DNA from: Burkholderiales bacterium
Lineage (GTDB): Bacteria > Pseudomonadota > Gammaproteobacteria > Burkholderiales > Casimicrobiaceae
Direction: 5' to 3'
Assembly: GCA_031270015.1 (NCBI GenBank)
Contig: JAISYH010000004.1
Span: 1-37,623, forward strand
Length of the DNA stretch: 37,623 bases
A program made the position numbers and the translations under genes. Position 1 is the first letter of the stretch; the number at the start of each line of letters is the position of its first letter. The notes below the pieces were generated by a model. The model did not search any database, was not told the DNA's origin, and worked only from the letters and a program-made list of their open reading frames with translations. This document shows, piece after piece, positions 24,181 through 33,023 of this stretch.

Positions 24181-26256
24181 ATGTCTGCTGTGTCGAGTGC
24201 TTCACCTATTTCGGCAACCGGTGTTTTGAAAGAAACCATGTTATTACCAAAACAAGCCATCAAGCGTGATGGCGCCAGAGTTCCGTTTGATTTGCAAAAA
24301 ATCACTGTGGCAATCGCGCAGGCAGGACGCGCTACCGGCGAGTTCGACAGCAAAGAGGCGGGCATTTTGGCGTCGCAGGTTGGGCGGGTGCTGGCGTATA
24401 AAGCGGTGGACGGCGTTCCTTCCATCGAATTGATTCAAGATCGCGTCGAAGAGGCGTTGATTGCCGCTGGCTATTATGTGACGGCGCGCGCGTACATCGT
24501 TTATCGCGAAAAACACAAGCAATTGCGCGATCAACGGCTAACGCTGATCAACGTGGAAAACGCGATCGAAGAATACCTGGATCAACGCGATTGGCGCGTC
24601 AACGCAAATGCCAATCAAGGCTATTCGCTGGGCGGATTGATCCTCAATGTCTCTGGCAAAGTCGTCGCAAATTATTGGCTTGATCACGTGTATGAACCAG
24701 AGATCGGCTTGGCGCACCGCGAGGGTGACGTACACATTCACGATCTTGACATGCTTGCCGGATACTGTGCGGGTTGGTCGTTGCGGCAGTTGTTATACGA
24801 AGGGCTAAACGGCGTCCCCGGCAAAGTCGAAGCCTCGCCGCCGAAGCATATGAGCAGCGCGGTCGGGCAGATCGTCAATTTTCTCGGTACATTGCAAAAC
24901 GAATGGGCGGGCGCGCAAGCGTTTTCGTCGTTTGATACTTACATGGCGCCGTTCATCCGAAAGGATGGCATGGACTATGAAGAGGTGAAGCAGTGCATTC
25001 AGGAATTGATTTACAACTTGAATGTACCATCGCGCTGGGGAACACAAACGCCGTTTACTAATCTGACGTTCGATTGGGTGTGTCCCGAAGATTTGCGCCA
25101 GCAAGTGCCGATGATCGGTGGTGTCGAGCAACCGTTCACATATGGCGAGTTGCAACGGGAAATGGACATGATCAATCGCGCGTACATCGAAGTGATGACC
25201 GAGGGCGACGCGAAAGGACGCGTCTTTACATTTCCGATTCCGACCTACAACATCACGCCGGATTTTGATTGGAATCACCCGAACTGCGAACAACTATTCG
25301 AGATGACCGCCAAGTATGGGCTGCCGTATTTCCAGAACTTTTTGAATTCGGAATTAAAGCCGAATATGATTCGCTCGATGTGCTGTCGCTTGCAGCTCGA
25401 TTTGCGTGAATTGCTCAAGCGCGGCAATGGGCTTTTCGGCAGCGCCGAACAGACTGGATCGGTCGGTGTGGTGACGATCAACTGCGCACGACTCGGATAT
25501 TTGTTTGCTGGCGACCGTGAGGGCTTATACGCGCGTCTCGATCAATTGTTGAATTGGGCGAAGGACAGTTTAGAGGTCAAGCGCAAAATTATCCAGCGTT
25601 TGATCGATCAAGGATTGTTCCCGTACACCAAACGCTATTTAGGGACGTTGCGCAATCATTTTTCGACATTAGGTATCAACGGCGTCAATGAAATGATCCG
25701 CAATTTCACGGATGACAAAGAGAACATCACGACCGAATGGGGGCATCGGTTCGCCGAAGATTTATTGAATCATTTGCGCGCGCGCATGATCGTATTTCAA
25801 GAGGAAACCGGACATTTGTATAATTTGGAAGCGACGCCCGCCGAAGGTACGACGTATCGTTTTGCCAAAGAAGATAAAAAGCGTTTCCCGAATATTCTGC
25901 AATCGGGGACGCCGGATGCGCCGTATTACACCAATTCGACGCAACTGCCGGCTGGTTTTACCGACGACCCGTTTGATGCGTTGGCGCGGCAGGAAGCATT
26001 GCAAACCAAATATACCGGCGGGACAGTTCTGCACCTTTATATGACTGAGCGTGTTTCTTGCGCGAATGCTTGCCGTGAGCTGGTGCGCCGCTCACTCGAA
26101 CGTTTCCGTTTGCCGTATATCACGGTCACGCCGACATTTTCCATTTGCCCGACGCACGGTTATCTTGCCGGAGAGCATGAATTCTGTCCGAAATGCGATG
26201 AAATTCTGCTGGCGCGGAAAAAGCGCGAGCTTGCCGCCGAAGAAGCCGTGGCTTGA
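24181..26256 (+). CDS. nrdD: Anaerobic (class III) ribonucleoside-triphosphate reductase large chain, lacking the glycyl-radical domain
   Basis: The chain has 691 residues from the ATG at 24181, chosen because AAAGGA precedes it at 15 nt and upstream codons do not match the family. An ATP-cone lies at about residues 20-115 (KQAIKRDGARVPFDLQKI). The catalytic barrel follows, with IHDLDMLAGYCAGWSL, NMIRSMCCRLQLD (active-site cysteine) and GSVGVVTINCARLGYL. The chain ends in a zinc-binding segment CPTHGYLAGEHEFCPKC and a short charged tail. The C-terminal radical loop (RVxGYxRPV) that normally follows is absent; it is encoded separately at 26688-26867. The enzyme makes dNTPs without oxygen, and two genes of the same strand complete the set. 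Confidence 0.93.
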   Translation: MSAVSSASPISATGVLKETMLLPKQAIKRDGARVPFDLQKITVAIAQAGRATGEFDSKEAGILASQVGRVLAYKAVDGVPSIELIQDRVEEALIAAGYYVTARAYIVYREKHKQLRDQRLTLINVENAIEEYLDQRDWRVNANANQGYSLGGLILNVSGKVVANYWLDHVYEPEIGLAHREGDVHIHDLDMLAGYCAGWSLRQLLYEGLNGVPGKVEASPPKHMSSAVGQIVNFLGTLQNEWAGAQAFSSFDTYMAPFIRKDGMDYEEVKQCIQELIYNLNVPSRWGTQTPFTNLTFDWVCPEDLRQQVPMIGGVEQPFTYGELQREMDMINRAYIEVMTEGDAKGRVFTFPIPTYNITPDFDWNHPNCEQLFEMTAKYGLPYFQNFLNSELKPNMIRSMCCRLQLDLRELLKRGNGLFGSAEQTGSVGVVTINCARLGYLFAGDREGLYARLDQLLNWAKDSLEVKRKIIQRLIDQGLFPYTKRYLGTLRNHFSTLGINGVNEMIRNFTDDKENITTEWGHRFAEDLLNHLRARMIVFQEETGHLYNLEATPAEGTTYRFAKEDKKRFPNILQSGTPDAPYYTNSTQLPAGFTDDPFDALARQEALQTKYTGGTVLHLYMTERVSCANACRELVRRSLERFRLPYITVTPTFSICPTHGYLAGEHEFCPKCDEILLARKKRELAAEEAVA

Positions 26257-26292
26257 GCAAACGTTATTTTCAACGAATCAAAGGAGAGGAAC

Positions 26293-26634
26293 ATGGCAAT
26301 AGGATGGTATGAGCTTTTGAAAAGCAGCAACAAGAAAGTTTATTTTGTCTTGAAGGCGGCGAACGCCGAAGTGATTTTGACCAGCGAAATGTACGAAAGC
26401 CGCGCGTCCGCCGAAAACGGCATTCACTCGGTACAGAAAAACAGTCCGCTTGACGAACGTTATGAAAGCAAGACGACGAGTGACGGAAAATACTTTTTCA
26501 ATCTGAAAGCCGCCAACCATCAGGTTATCGGCAGCGGTCAGAGATACGCTACCGAGCAATCCCGCGATAAAGGGATCGTTTCGGTCAAAACGAATGGTCC
26601 GACTACAACGATCAAAGATCAGACGAAATCTTGA
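26293..26634 (+). CDS. yegP: YegP-family protein (DUF1508, two repeats)
   Basis: The 113-residue protein consists of two tandem DUF1508 repeats: residues about 6-50 (WYELLKSSNKKVYFVLKAANAEVILTSEMY) and about 60-105 (KYFFNLKAANHQVIGSGQRY). An AGGAG ribosome site lies about 9 nt before the ATG. The family is small, widespread and of unknown biochemical function. Here it lies 36 bp after nrdD and 53 bp before the glycyl-radical-domain gene, so it stands inside the ribonucleotide reductase operon. Confidence 0.88.
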   Translation: MAIGWYELLKSSNKKVYFVLKAANAEVILTSEMYESRASAENGIHSVQKNSPLDERYESKTTSDGKYFFNLKAANHQVIGSGQRYATEQSRDKGIVSVKTNGPTTTIKDQTKS

Positions 26635-26687
26635 TGATTGAAAACGGGCGAAATCAGACAGGAATTTTTTGGTAAGGAGATATAAAT

Positions 26688-26867
26688 ATGAGTGCACGGA
26701 AAACCAATATCGCAATAACCCCCGTTGTGTTGAGCGCCGAAGAACGTCAGCGCTGCGAAGTTTGGACGCGCGTAATGGGATATCACCGTCCGGTATCATC
26801 GTTCAATATTGGCAAGAAAAGCGAACATCGGGAACGTCGCTTCTTCTGTGAAGCGCGCATCAAATAA
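26688..26867 (+). CDS. Stand-alone glycyl-radical domain of class III ribonucleotide reductase (NrdD C-terminal piece)
   Basis: The 59-residue protein has a near-ideal ribosome site, AAGGAG at 26674-26679, 8 nt before its ATG. Residues 18-52 (EERQRCEVWTRVMGYHRP, then SSFNIGKKSEHRERRFF) match the C-terminal glycyl-radical segment of NrdD. The radical glycine is predicted to be Gly31 in RVMGY. This segment normally is the last ~50 residues of the NrdD polypeptide, after the zinc site. The large chain encoded upstream stops right after its zinc site, so the two pieces complement one another. NrdG, encoded 85 bp downstream, would install the radical. It has its own start and ribosome site and is not a frameshift product. 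Confidence 0.85.
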   Translation: MSARKTNIAITPVVLSAEERQRCEVWTRVMGYHRPVSSFNIGKKSEHRERRFFCEARIK

Positions 26868-26952
26868 TAGCATTGCGCGAGTAGATACGGCTTTTTCCGA
26901 CGACGCATCAGCATTTCGGCGAGGAAAGGCCGTTTTCTTTTCTGGTTGTTCG

Positions 26953-27699
26953 ATGAAAAGCGTTACTGCTTTTGAAAGCGAAGCATTGCTTTCGTCCGAT
27001 GCGAATCGTCTGCGTATCGGCGGACTGGTGCCGTTTACCGCGACGGATTATCCGGGCGAATTATCGGCAGTCGTTTTTTGCCAAGGCTGCCCGTGGCGTT
27101 GCGCGTATTGCCATAATCCGCATCTCATTCCGGCGCAAACGAGCGATGCGATTGCCTGGACGACGATTTACGAATGGCTCAAAGGACGGCGAGGTTTGCT
27201 TGACGCGGTAGTGTTTTCCGGCGGCGAACCAACGATACAAACGGCGTTGCTCGACGCGCTTGATCTAACGCGCATATTGGGATTTAAAGTCGGCTTGCAC
27301 ACCGGCGGCATATATCCGCGCAAGTTGCAAACGGCGCTGCCACAACTCGATTGGGTCGGGTTGGACATCAAAGCCAGCCGAGAATATTACAAAACGGTGA
27401 CGACGATTGCCGACAGTGGAGAGCCGGCGTTTGCTTCTTTGGCAATCATTAAGCAATCGGGCGTGCCGTATGAAGTGCGCACGACGGTACACGGCGCGCT
27501 GACACCGGCAACTGAATTATTACGTTTGGCGCAGCAATTGAGTGATGCCGGCGTGACGCGCTGGATATTGCAGCCGTTTCGTGATCAGGGTTGCGACAAC
27601 CAGACGTTGTTGGAGCGAGCCAACGAAGCGACAGTGCTGGATGAAGCATTATTGAAACAAATACGGCGCATCGTCAAGCATACGGAAATCAGATTATGA
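26953..27699 (+). CDS. nrdG: Anaerobic ribonucleotide reductase activating protein (radical SAM)
   Basis: The enzyme has 248 residues from the ATG at 26953; a longer frame from 26809 would overlap the glycyl-radical gene and adds no family sequence, so I reject it. The ribosome site is weak at this start. The radical SAM [4Fe-4S] motif is CPWRCAYCHN (about residues 45-54; CX3CX2C), preceded by FTATDYPGELSAVVFCQGC. SGGEPTIQ is the SAM-binding segment. NrdG makes a glycyl radical on NrdD with AdoMet and a reductant. In this operon the target glycine lies in the small upstream protein, so NrdG should act on that polypeptide or on its complex with the large chain. Confidence 0.92.
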   Translation: MKSVTAFESEALLSSDANRLRIGGLVPFTATDYPGELSAVVFCQGCPWRCAYCHNPHLIPAQTSDAIAWTTIYEWLKGRRGLLDAVVFSGGEPTIQTALLDALDLTRILGFKVGLHTGGIYPRKLQTALPQLDWVGLDIKASREYYKTVTTIADSGEPAFASLAIIKQSGVPYEVRTTVHGALTPATELLRLAQQLSDAGVTRWILQPFRDQGCDNQTLLERANEATVLDEALLKQIRRIVKHTEIRL

Positions 27700-28171
27700 G
27701 CCCCAATCCTCGCTGCGGATGATGCAGTGAAGCTCATTTTGTTCCTTGGCGGAAATTTTCTTACTCCATCTCTGCATCTGAAAGAGACTCCACTTGTTTC
27801 AATACCAGTTTCACGATGACCTAGCCGTCCTCGCCGTTCGGCGGTGGTTGTATGTTCGCGAACGATTTGTCGCAAACTTGCAGGACATGGGTCATCTGCA
27901 AATACGCTAAAACTGACAATATCTTGTACAATTTAAACATACATAAAAACAGTTATTGCGCACATTATTTTTGGCATCCCTCGATTGCTTATAGATAATT
28001 TTGGGAGCTGATACAAGGACGCTATTTTCTGAGCGATGACAAGTATGAGCGTTACTGATTCTGTATCTTTGGCGATCATCGTTTAGGACTAACATTTTTC
28101 ACGCTATAGCGTAAAAGCCTCTCATCGAGATACCGAGTCGTATGAAAAGAAAGGTGTTCTTGAAAATCGAA
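27700..28171. other. Convergent intergenic region between nrdG and mnmE, possible coding relic
   Basis: The 472-bp region holds no convincing gene. A plus-strand open stretch of about 43 codons from a TGA near 27779 to a TAA at 27908-27910 reads as plausible protein (HDDLAVLAVRRWLYVRERFVAN) but has no start or recognised family; it may be the end of a decayed gene. The right part is AT-rich with no clear intrinsic terminator. Confidence 0.3.
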
Positions 28172-29566
28172 TCACTTGCCGATACAAAAACGACTGAAAA
28201 TTTCGCCGAGTAAATCGTCGGCGCTGAACGCGCCAGTGATTTGCGCCAATATATCTTGGGCGCGGCGTAAATGTTCGGCGGCGAGTTCCAACGCCGGATG
28301 CGGCACGTTCAATTCATGTTCTGCCGCCGTGAGTTCACCATATGCTTTATTCAACGCATCAATATGGCGCTCGCGGGCAAGAAAACAATCTTCAGTTACG
28401 GGTGTCGCATGAACGCTGTCGAGAATGATTTGTTCGAGACGAGCCATACCGTCGCCGGTTTTGACAGAAATCAACACGGAGCGCGTCGGCGTTTCAAGTT
28501 CAGGAGAAACGGATTGCGAAGAAATGGTAGGGACTTCCGATGTGAGTAAATCGCTTTTGTTGTATACGAGTATGCGAGGCATGGACTCGGGTAACCGTCG
28601 CATGATCGCCGTATTTTCTTCAGAGGGAGTTTGTCGCGCATCACGCGCGTCAAGCAACAATAAGGCAATGTCAGCGCGTTCGACCATCGTCCAAGTTCGC
28701 TCAATACCGATTTTTTCTACAGCGTCGTCGGTATCGCGCAGACCCGCCGTGTCAACGATAGTCAGCGGGATTCCGGCAATGGCGATTTGCCGTTCGATGG
28801 TGTCGCGAGTCGTGCCGGCGATCGGTGTGACGATCGCCGCTTCTTCGCGCGCGAGGAAATTGAGCAAGCTTGATTTGCCAACATTGGGCGCGCCGATGAG
28901 TACAACCGTCAAACCTTCGCGCAGCAAAGCGCCGGCGCGCGCGCGCGCGATAAGCGTGTCCAGCGTTTGGCGCAGAGAGGAAACTCGGGCGAACATCGTC
29001 GTATCGAGAACGTCATTGAGATCTTCTTCAGGAAAATCCAACGCCGCTTCGAGGTGGACGCGGGCATCGGTCAGCGCATCGACGAGCAAGTGAATCTCTT
29101 TGGAAAATGCGCCGCTCAAACTACGCAACGCTGCACGCGCCGCTGTAGTCGTCGATGCGTCGATCAGGTCGGCAACGGCTTCGGCTTGCGCCAGATCGAG
29201 CTTGTCATTCAAAAAAGCGCGGCGAGTAAATTCGCCCGGTTCGGCGACGCGCGCGCCCAACTCAAGGCAACGCGCCAATAAAGCGCGCGAGGAGGCGATA
29301 CTGCCGTGTCCGTGCAATTCGAGGACATCTTCACCGGTGTATGAATGCGGCGCAACGAAATAAAGCGCAATGCCTTCGTCGATAATGCGGCGCTCGCTAT
29401 CGAAAAACCGTGTCAATGTCGCGTGACGTGGCGGCAGCGCTTTTTTATCGCTGATCTTTGAAATAATGGCATCGAGGTTTCTGCCGGAAAGGCGAACGAT
29501 ACTGATCCCGCCGCGTCCGGGCGGTGTGGCGATGGCGGCGATAATCTCGGAATCAGTAGCGCGCAT
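28172..29566 (-). CDS. mnmE: tRNA uridine-5-carboxymethylaminomethyl(34) synthesis GTPase MnmE
   Basis: The protein has 464 residues from the ATG at 29566, which matches the family start (MRATDSEIIAAIATPPGRGGISIVRLSG); an in-frame GTG at 29581 would add five. The N-terminal folate-binding domain is followed by helices and an inserted G domain (G1 GAPNVGKSS, G2 GTTRD, G3 DTAGLRD, G4 NKSD), then the C-terminal CIGK motif whose Cys is catalytic. With MnmG it modifies wobble U34. It is the last gene of the rpmH cluster on minus, 27 bp after yidC. Confidence 0.95.
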   Translation of the reverse strand: MRATDSEIIAAIATPPGRGGISIVRLSGRNLDAIISKISDKKALPPRHATLTRFFDSERRIIDEGIALYFVAPHSYTGEDVLELHGHGSIASSRALLARCLELGARVAEPGEFTRRAFLNDKLDLAQAEAVADLIDASTTTAARAALRSLSGAFSKEIHLLVDALTDARVHLEAALDFPEEDLNDVLDTTMFARVSSLRQTLDTLIARARAGALLREGLTVVLIGAPNVGKSSLLNFLAREEAAIVTPIAGTTRDTIERQIAIAGIPLTIVDTAGLRDTDDAVEKIGIERTWTMVERADIALLLLDARDARQTPSEENTAIMRRLPESMPRILVYNKSDLLTSEVPTISSQSVSPELETPTRSVLISVKTGDGMARLEQIILDSVHATPVTEDCFLARERHIDALNKAYGELTAAEHELNVPHPALELAAEHLRRAQDILAQITGAFSADDLLGEIFSRFCIGK

Positions 29567-29593
29567 GACCGTTACTGCCACGCTGCTCGGCGG

Positions 29594-31297
29594 CTATGTT
29601 TTCGCCGCCGCTTCGCGTTCGAGCATCCGGTTCATGTGCCATTGTTGCCCGATTTGGAACAGATTGCCGACAAACCAATACAGCACGAGACCGGATGGGA
29701 AAAAGACAAACAGTACCGCGAAAATCACGGGCATCATTTGCAACATCCGCGCTTGCATCGGATCGCCGACCGGCGTCGGCGACAACCTCATTTGCAAAAA
29801 GGCGGAGATCGCGTATAACGCGGGCAGAATGAAGTAAGGATCGGGCGCGGACAGATTGGTAATCCAACCCAGCCACGGCGCATAGCGCAATTCGGCAGCG
29901 GAAAGGAGTACCCAGAAAAGCGCGATGAAGAAAGGCATCTGCACTAATATTGGCAAGCAACCTCCCAACGGATTGATTTTTTCCTGCTTATACATTTCCA
30001 TCATTTTCATCTGCAACTGTTGCTTATCGTCTTTGAACTGTTCTTGCAACGCTTTGATTTTTGGCGCGGCGATACGCATTTTCGCCATAGATCGCGCGGC
30101 GGCGGCATTCAACGGATAAAACACGATACGGATGATGATGGTCATCGCGATAATCGCCCAGCCCCAATTACCGATCAAGCCATGCAAAAATTTGAGCAGC
30201 CAGAACATCGGCGCGGCGATCACGGTAAGCATGCCATAATCGACGACACGATTCAAATCTTTGGCGAGCGCTTTGAGCGTATCTTGCTCTTGTGGTCCGG
30301 CGTACATCGGCACACTGATTTCGGCGGACGCGCCGGGCGCGATGGTAGCGAATGGCAGAATCAAGCCTGCCGTATATTTACCGTTGCCGACGTTGCGCGT
30401 GAAGAAACGACGTTGCGTGTGATTGCCATCGGGCAACGCCCAAGCGGTGACGAAATAATGTTCGATCATCGCAACCCAGCCGTTGTCGTTGTCGGGCGTA
30501 TACGGCAGTTTGCGCTCAGGTTCGATAGCGAGTTTATCCATTTCGTCGAATTTGACTTTGACAAACTTATCGGTTTCATCATAAACGACAGGACCGGTAT
30601 ACGCGGACGGCGCCATCGCGTTGCGCTTGCTGGCTTCTTGCTTGTCGCGAGTAAACTGAAAATACGCGCTTGGCGATTGTGCGCTCGATGTGTCGTTGTG
30701 GAAAACATAACCGATATCGATCACATAACTATCGCGGTAGAACGTGAAAAACTGTTCGACACGCGCGCCGTTCGTCGCAGTCGCGCCGAGCCGCAACTGA
30801 AATTCGTTCTCGTCCGTTTGCAATTCACGCTGCGAAGTCAATATTTGATAAACGGAATGATGATTGGGCATCTCCGCGCCGAGCAAGCCGGTTTGCGCGA
30901 CGAGATAACGTCCACCATCGCGCTGTAAAGCCCGATAAGGCTTGTTTTTATCTTGTGAATCGGGCTGTTTGAGCAGCGCCATATCGACGATCACGCCGCC
31001 GACCGGATCGATCTTGGCAATATAAAGATCGGTTGTGATGGTAATCAGCGGCAATTCGGACGACGAGGAAGCCGTTGCAGTAGCGAATGACGAAGATGGA
31101 TCATCATGGGTAGGCACATCGGTCGCGCCGTTCGCGGGCGGCACGACTTGCGGCGCCGGTACGTCTGCGGGGAGCGGTGGCGCGACCTCGACGACGGGCG
31201 ACGGATTTTTAAGCTGTTTTTCCTGTTGCCACGCTTCCCACAGGAAAATCGCGGAAAAAGCAAAAACACCGAAGATCAACAGGCGTTGTAAATCCAT
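29594..31297 (-). CDS. yidC: Membrane protein insertase YidC
   Basis: The 567-residue inner-membrane insertase has an N-terminal helix (LLIFGVFAFSAIFLWEAWQQ), a periplasmic P1 beta domain (about residues 75-350), then the conserved core: IGNWGWAIIAMTIIIRIVFYPLNAAAARSMAKM with the hydrophilic-groove arginine, LGGCLPILVQMPFFIALFWVLLSAAELR, and the final helix MPVIFAVLFVFFPSGLVLYW. It inserts proteins alone or with SecYEG. The gene order rpmH-rnpA-yidD-yidC-mnmE is conserved. Confidence 0.96.
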   Translation of the reverse strand: MDLQRLLIFGVFAFSAIFLWEAWQQEKQLKNPSPVVEVAPPLPADVPAPQVVPPANGATDVPTHDDPSSSFATATASSSSELPLITITTDLYIAKIDPVGGVIVDMALLKQPDSQDKNKPYRALQRDGGRYLVAQTGLLGAEMPNHHSVYQILTSQRELQTDENEFQLRLGATATNGARVEQFFTFYRDSYVIDIGYVFHNDTSSAQSPSAYFQFTRDKQEASKRNAMAPSAYTGPVVYDETDKFVKVKFDEMDKLAIEPERKLPYTPDNDNGWVAMIEHYFVTAWALPDGNHTQRRFFTRNVGNGKYTAGLILPFATIAPGASAEISVPMYAGPQEQDTLKALAKDLNRVVDYGMLTVIAAPMFWLLKFLHGLIGNWGWAIIAMTIIIRIVFYPLNAAAARSMAKMRIAAPKIKALQEQFKDDKQQLQMKMMEMYKQEKINPLGGCLPILVQMPFFIALFWVLLSAAELRYAPWLGWITNLSAPDPYFILPALYAISAFLQMRLSPTPVGDPMQARMLQMMPVIFAVLFVFFPSGLVLYWFVGNLFQIGQQWHMNRMLEREAAAKT

Positions 31298-31365
31298 GAT
31301 TGAAAACCGTTAATAAAGAGCGATTGAATCGCGCAAAGCAAAAAAGAAGAAATGAACCATTGGGA

Positions 31366-31626
31366 TCAGTTGGAATGTTGTGGACGAGAACAGCGACACG
31401 GATACCGCCAATCATCAGGAACGGGATCGACGCCGCCCGGGTGCAGCGGATGGCAGCAACCAAGGCGCCGCGTCGCCAACCACAAGCCGCGCAACGCGCC
31501 ATGTTTGACAATCGCTTGATATGCGTAATCGGAACACGTCGGATAAAAGCGGCAATGCCCCGCGCCCAGAAAAGGACGCAAGCACCATTGATAACAACGA
31601 ATCAACAAAAGAAAGAAATATTTCAT
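31366..31626 (-). CDS. yidD: Membrane protein insertion efficiency factor YidD
   Basis: The 86-residue amphipathic membrane-associated protein has the family core [28 protein letters not shown] and [19 protein letters not shown] with the conserved cysteines; the segment reads [14 protein letters not shown] here. It lies 10 bp after rnpA and 68 bp before yidC, the standard context, and helps insertion by YidC. Confidence 0.93.
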   Translation of the reverse strand: MKYFFLLLIRCYQWCLRPFLGAGHCRFYPTCSDYAYQAIVKHGALRGLWLATRRLGCCHPLHPGGVDPVPDDWRYPCRCSRPQHSN

Positions 31627-31636
31627 GATAGTTTGT

Positions 31637-32023
31637 TTACGATTCTTGCGCGGCGATACGGGTCAATTGCGTTTCCGCTTCCATTGCTGCCGCGCCGATA
31701 TCGGCGCGAACCAATTTATTTTTCACGCGCACGATGATATCGTAGCGGACGAGCGCGGCGCGTAATGCGCGCACACCAACGCGGACTTTACGTTTAAAAC
31801 GGTTGCGGTCAACGGCGAGAGGCATCACTTTTCGGCTGACGATAAACCCGACGCGCCCCAGTTCGCTTGTTTCGGCGGGCGCAAAAACGATTTGCAGGAA
31901 ACGCCCTTCGCGTCGCTTTCCTTGCTCAAAAACACGTGCGAATGCCCGTTGTCCAGACAAGCGATAACGTCCTTCGCCGCGCGATTTGCGGGAAGCGGCG
32001 GCAACTGTTTCGCGGGGCGTCAC
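31637..32023 (-). CDS. rnpA: Ribonuclease P protein component
   Basis: The small basic protein (128 residues from a GTG start at 32023) has the RnpA core [30 protein letters not shown], the RNR-type motif that contacts the RNase P RNA. It assists 5' processing of tRNA precursors. The start codon is uncertain: no strong ribosome site is visible and no ATG is available before the conserved part. It follows rpmH by 25 bp. Confidence 0.93.
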   Translation of the reverse strand: MTPRETVAAASRKSRGEGRYRLSGQRAFARVFEQGKRREGRFLQIVFAPAETSELGRVGFIVSRKVMPLAVDRNRFKRKVRVGVRALRAALVRYDIIVRVKNKLVRADIGAAAMEAETQLTRIAAQES

Positions 32024-32048
32024 GGCACACGGATATCAACAGCAATGG

Positions 32049-32183
32049 TTACACGGCGAGGCGAGCGCGACCTTTGCGGCGACGCGCCGCCAAAACTTTG
32101 CAACCGCCGACCGTTTTACTGCGCGCACGAAAACCATGCGTGCGGGCGCGGCGAATTTTGTGAGGTTGATAAGTTCGCTTCAT
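32049..32183 (-). CDS. rpmH: 50S ribosomal protein L34
   Basis: The 44-residue protein is complete: [18 protein letters not shown], then RARSKTVGG and a C-terminal [14 protein letters not shown]. This is the universal L34 sequence type. It heads the minus-strand cluster with rnpA. In most bacteria dnaA and the origin lie just upstream; here the upstream side (32184-32466) carries no gene and then meets insertion-sequence debris. Confidence 0.96.
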   Translation of the reverse strand: MKRTYQPHKIRRARTHGFRARSKTVGGCKVLAARRRKGRARLAV

Positions 32184-32466
32184 GATGACAATACCTTAAA
32201 ATTGATTCAAAAACAGCCGAGTATTAAAGCCTGTTCTCCTGCTTTTTGTCAAATGTTTGCGACAGAAAGACAAAAGCATGTTTATCGAAGAACAAGAGCA
32301 AGCCATCATTTCGTTGGCGCAATCATGTTGCAATCTTTGGAGAAAATTCATGCGTTTGTATTGGCGTGATTTGGACGACATATGCGCTGAACCAATATAA
32401 AACAGATAAGAAAATTGAAAAGGGTCTGTAAAATGAACTGTGTCGTTTCAAAGAAGTCATAGGAAA

Positions 32467-32938
32467 TCATAACCCGTGGATAGGAACGCTATCCTCGCCA
32501 AAAGCGATCTGAAAGACCTGCAAGGCAGGTTTCCAGTGGTGAATCATTTTCCACTTGTCCGCGCAATGCCGGATCGCCAGATACATCGCCTTGTAAACAC
32601 TGTCATCGTTGGGAAAGATTCTGCGATTGCGGGTGAGTTTTCTCAAACCGGCATTCAATGATTCAATGGCATTGGTGGTGTAAATGATTTTGCGCAGTTC
32701 GGGTAGAAACTGGAAGAAAGAAACGATGTTGCCCAGTTTTCTTTCCACAAGCGGATCACTGCCCGGTACTGATTTCCCATGTCACTTCCAGCGCGCCGAG
32801 CGCTTGCTCAGCTTCTTCAATGGTCGCCGGATAAATGTCCTTGAGCGCGGCAATCACGGCTTTACTGTCTTTGTAAGTGTACCGCGGCGCGCATTTTGTC
32901 CCCCGTTTGCGCTTATTTTGTCCCCGCGATACGCTCAA
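32467..32938 (-). pseudogene. IS256-family (Mutator-type) transposase relic
   Basis: Two open frames together match the C-terminal third of IS256-family transposases: YTYKDSKAVIAALKDIYPA (near 32880-32820) and FLPELRKIIYTTNAIESLN, then FPNDDSVYKAMYLAIRH (near 32710-32560). Between them, near 32735 and 32780, the frame changes at least once; the expected WKENW segment is readable only in a third register. The N-terminal and catalytic parts are absent, so the gene is dead. Upstream of 32890 the sequence switches to unrelated repeats containing TTTTGTCCC. Confidence 0.8.
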
Positions 32939-33023
32939 AATAGGGACAAAACGCCCGCAAAATTACCCATCTGAATGAGGCTGAATAATTTTGAGTTGTA
33001 CGGAATCAAAAAAGCTGCATAAA

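Noticed and set aside
26809-26952. Longer nrdG start
   Set aside because: It overlaps the glycyl-radical gene in another frame and the extra residues have no similarity to NrdG.
32184-32466. Possible oriC upstream of rpmH
   Set aside because: No TTATCCACA boxes or AT-rich repeat cluster were found in this short stretch, and dnaA is absent.
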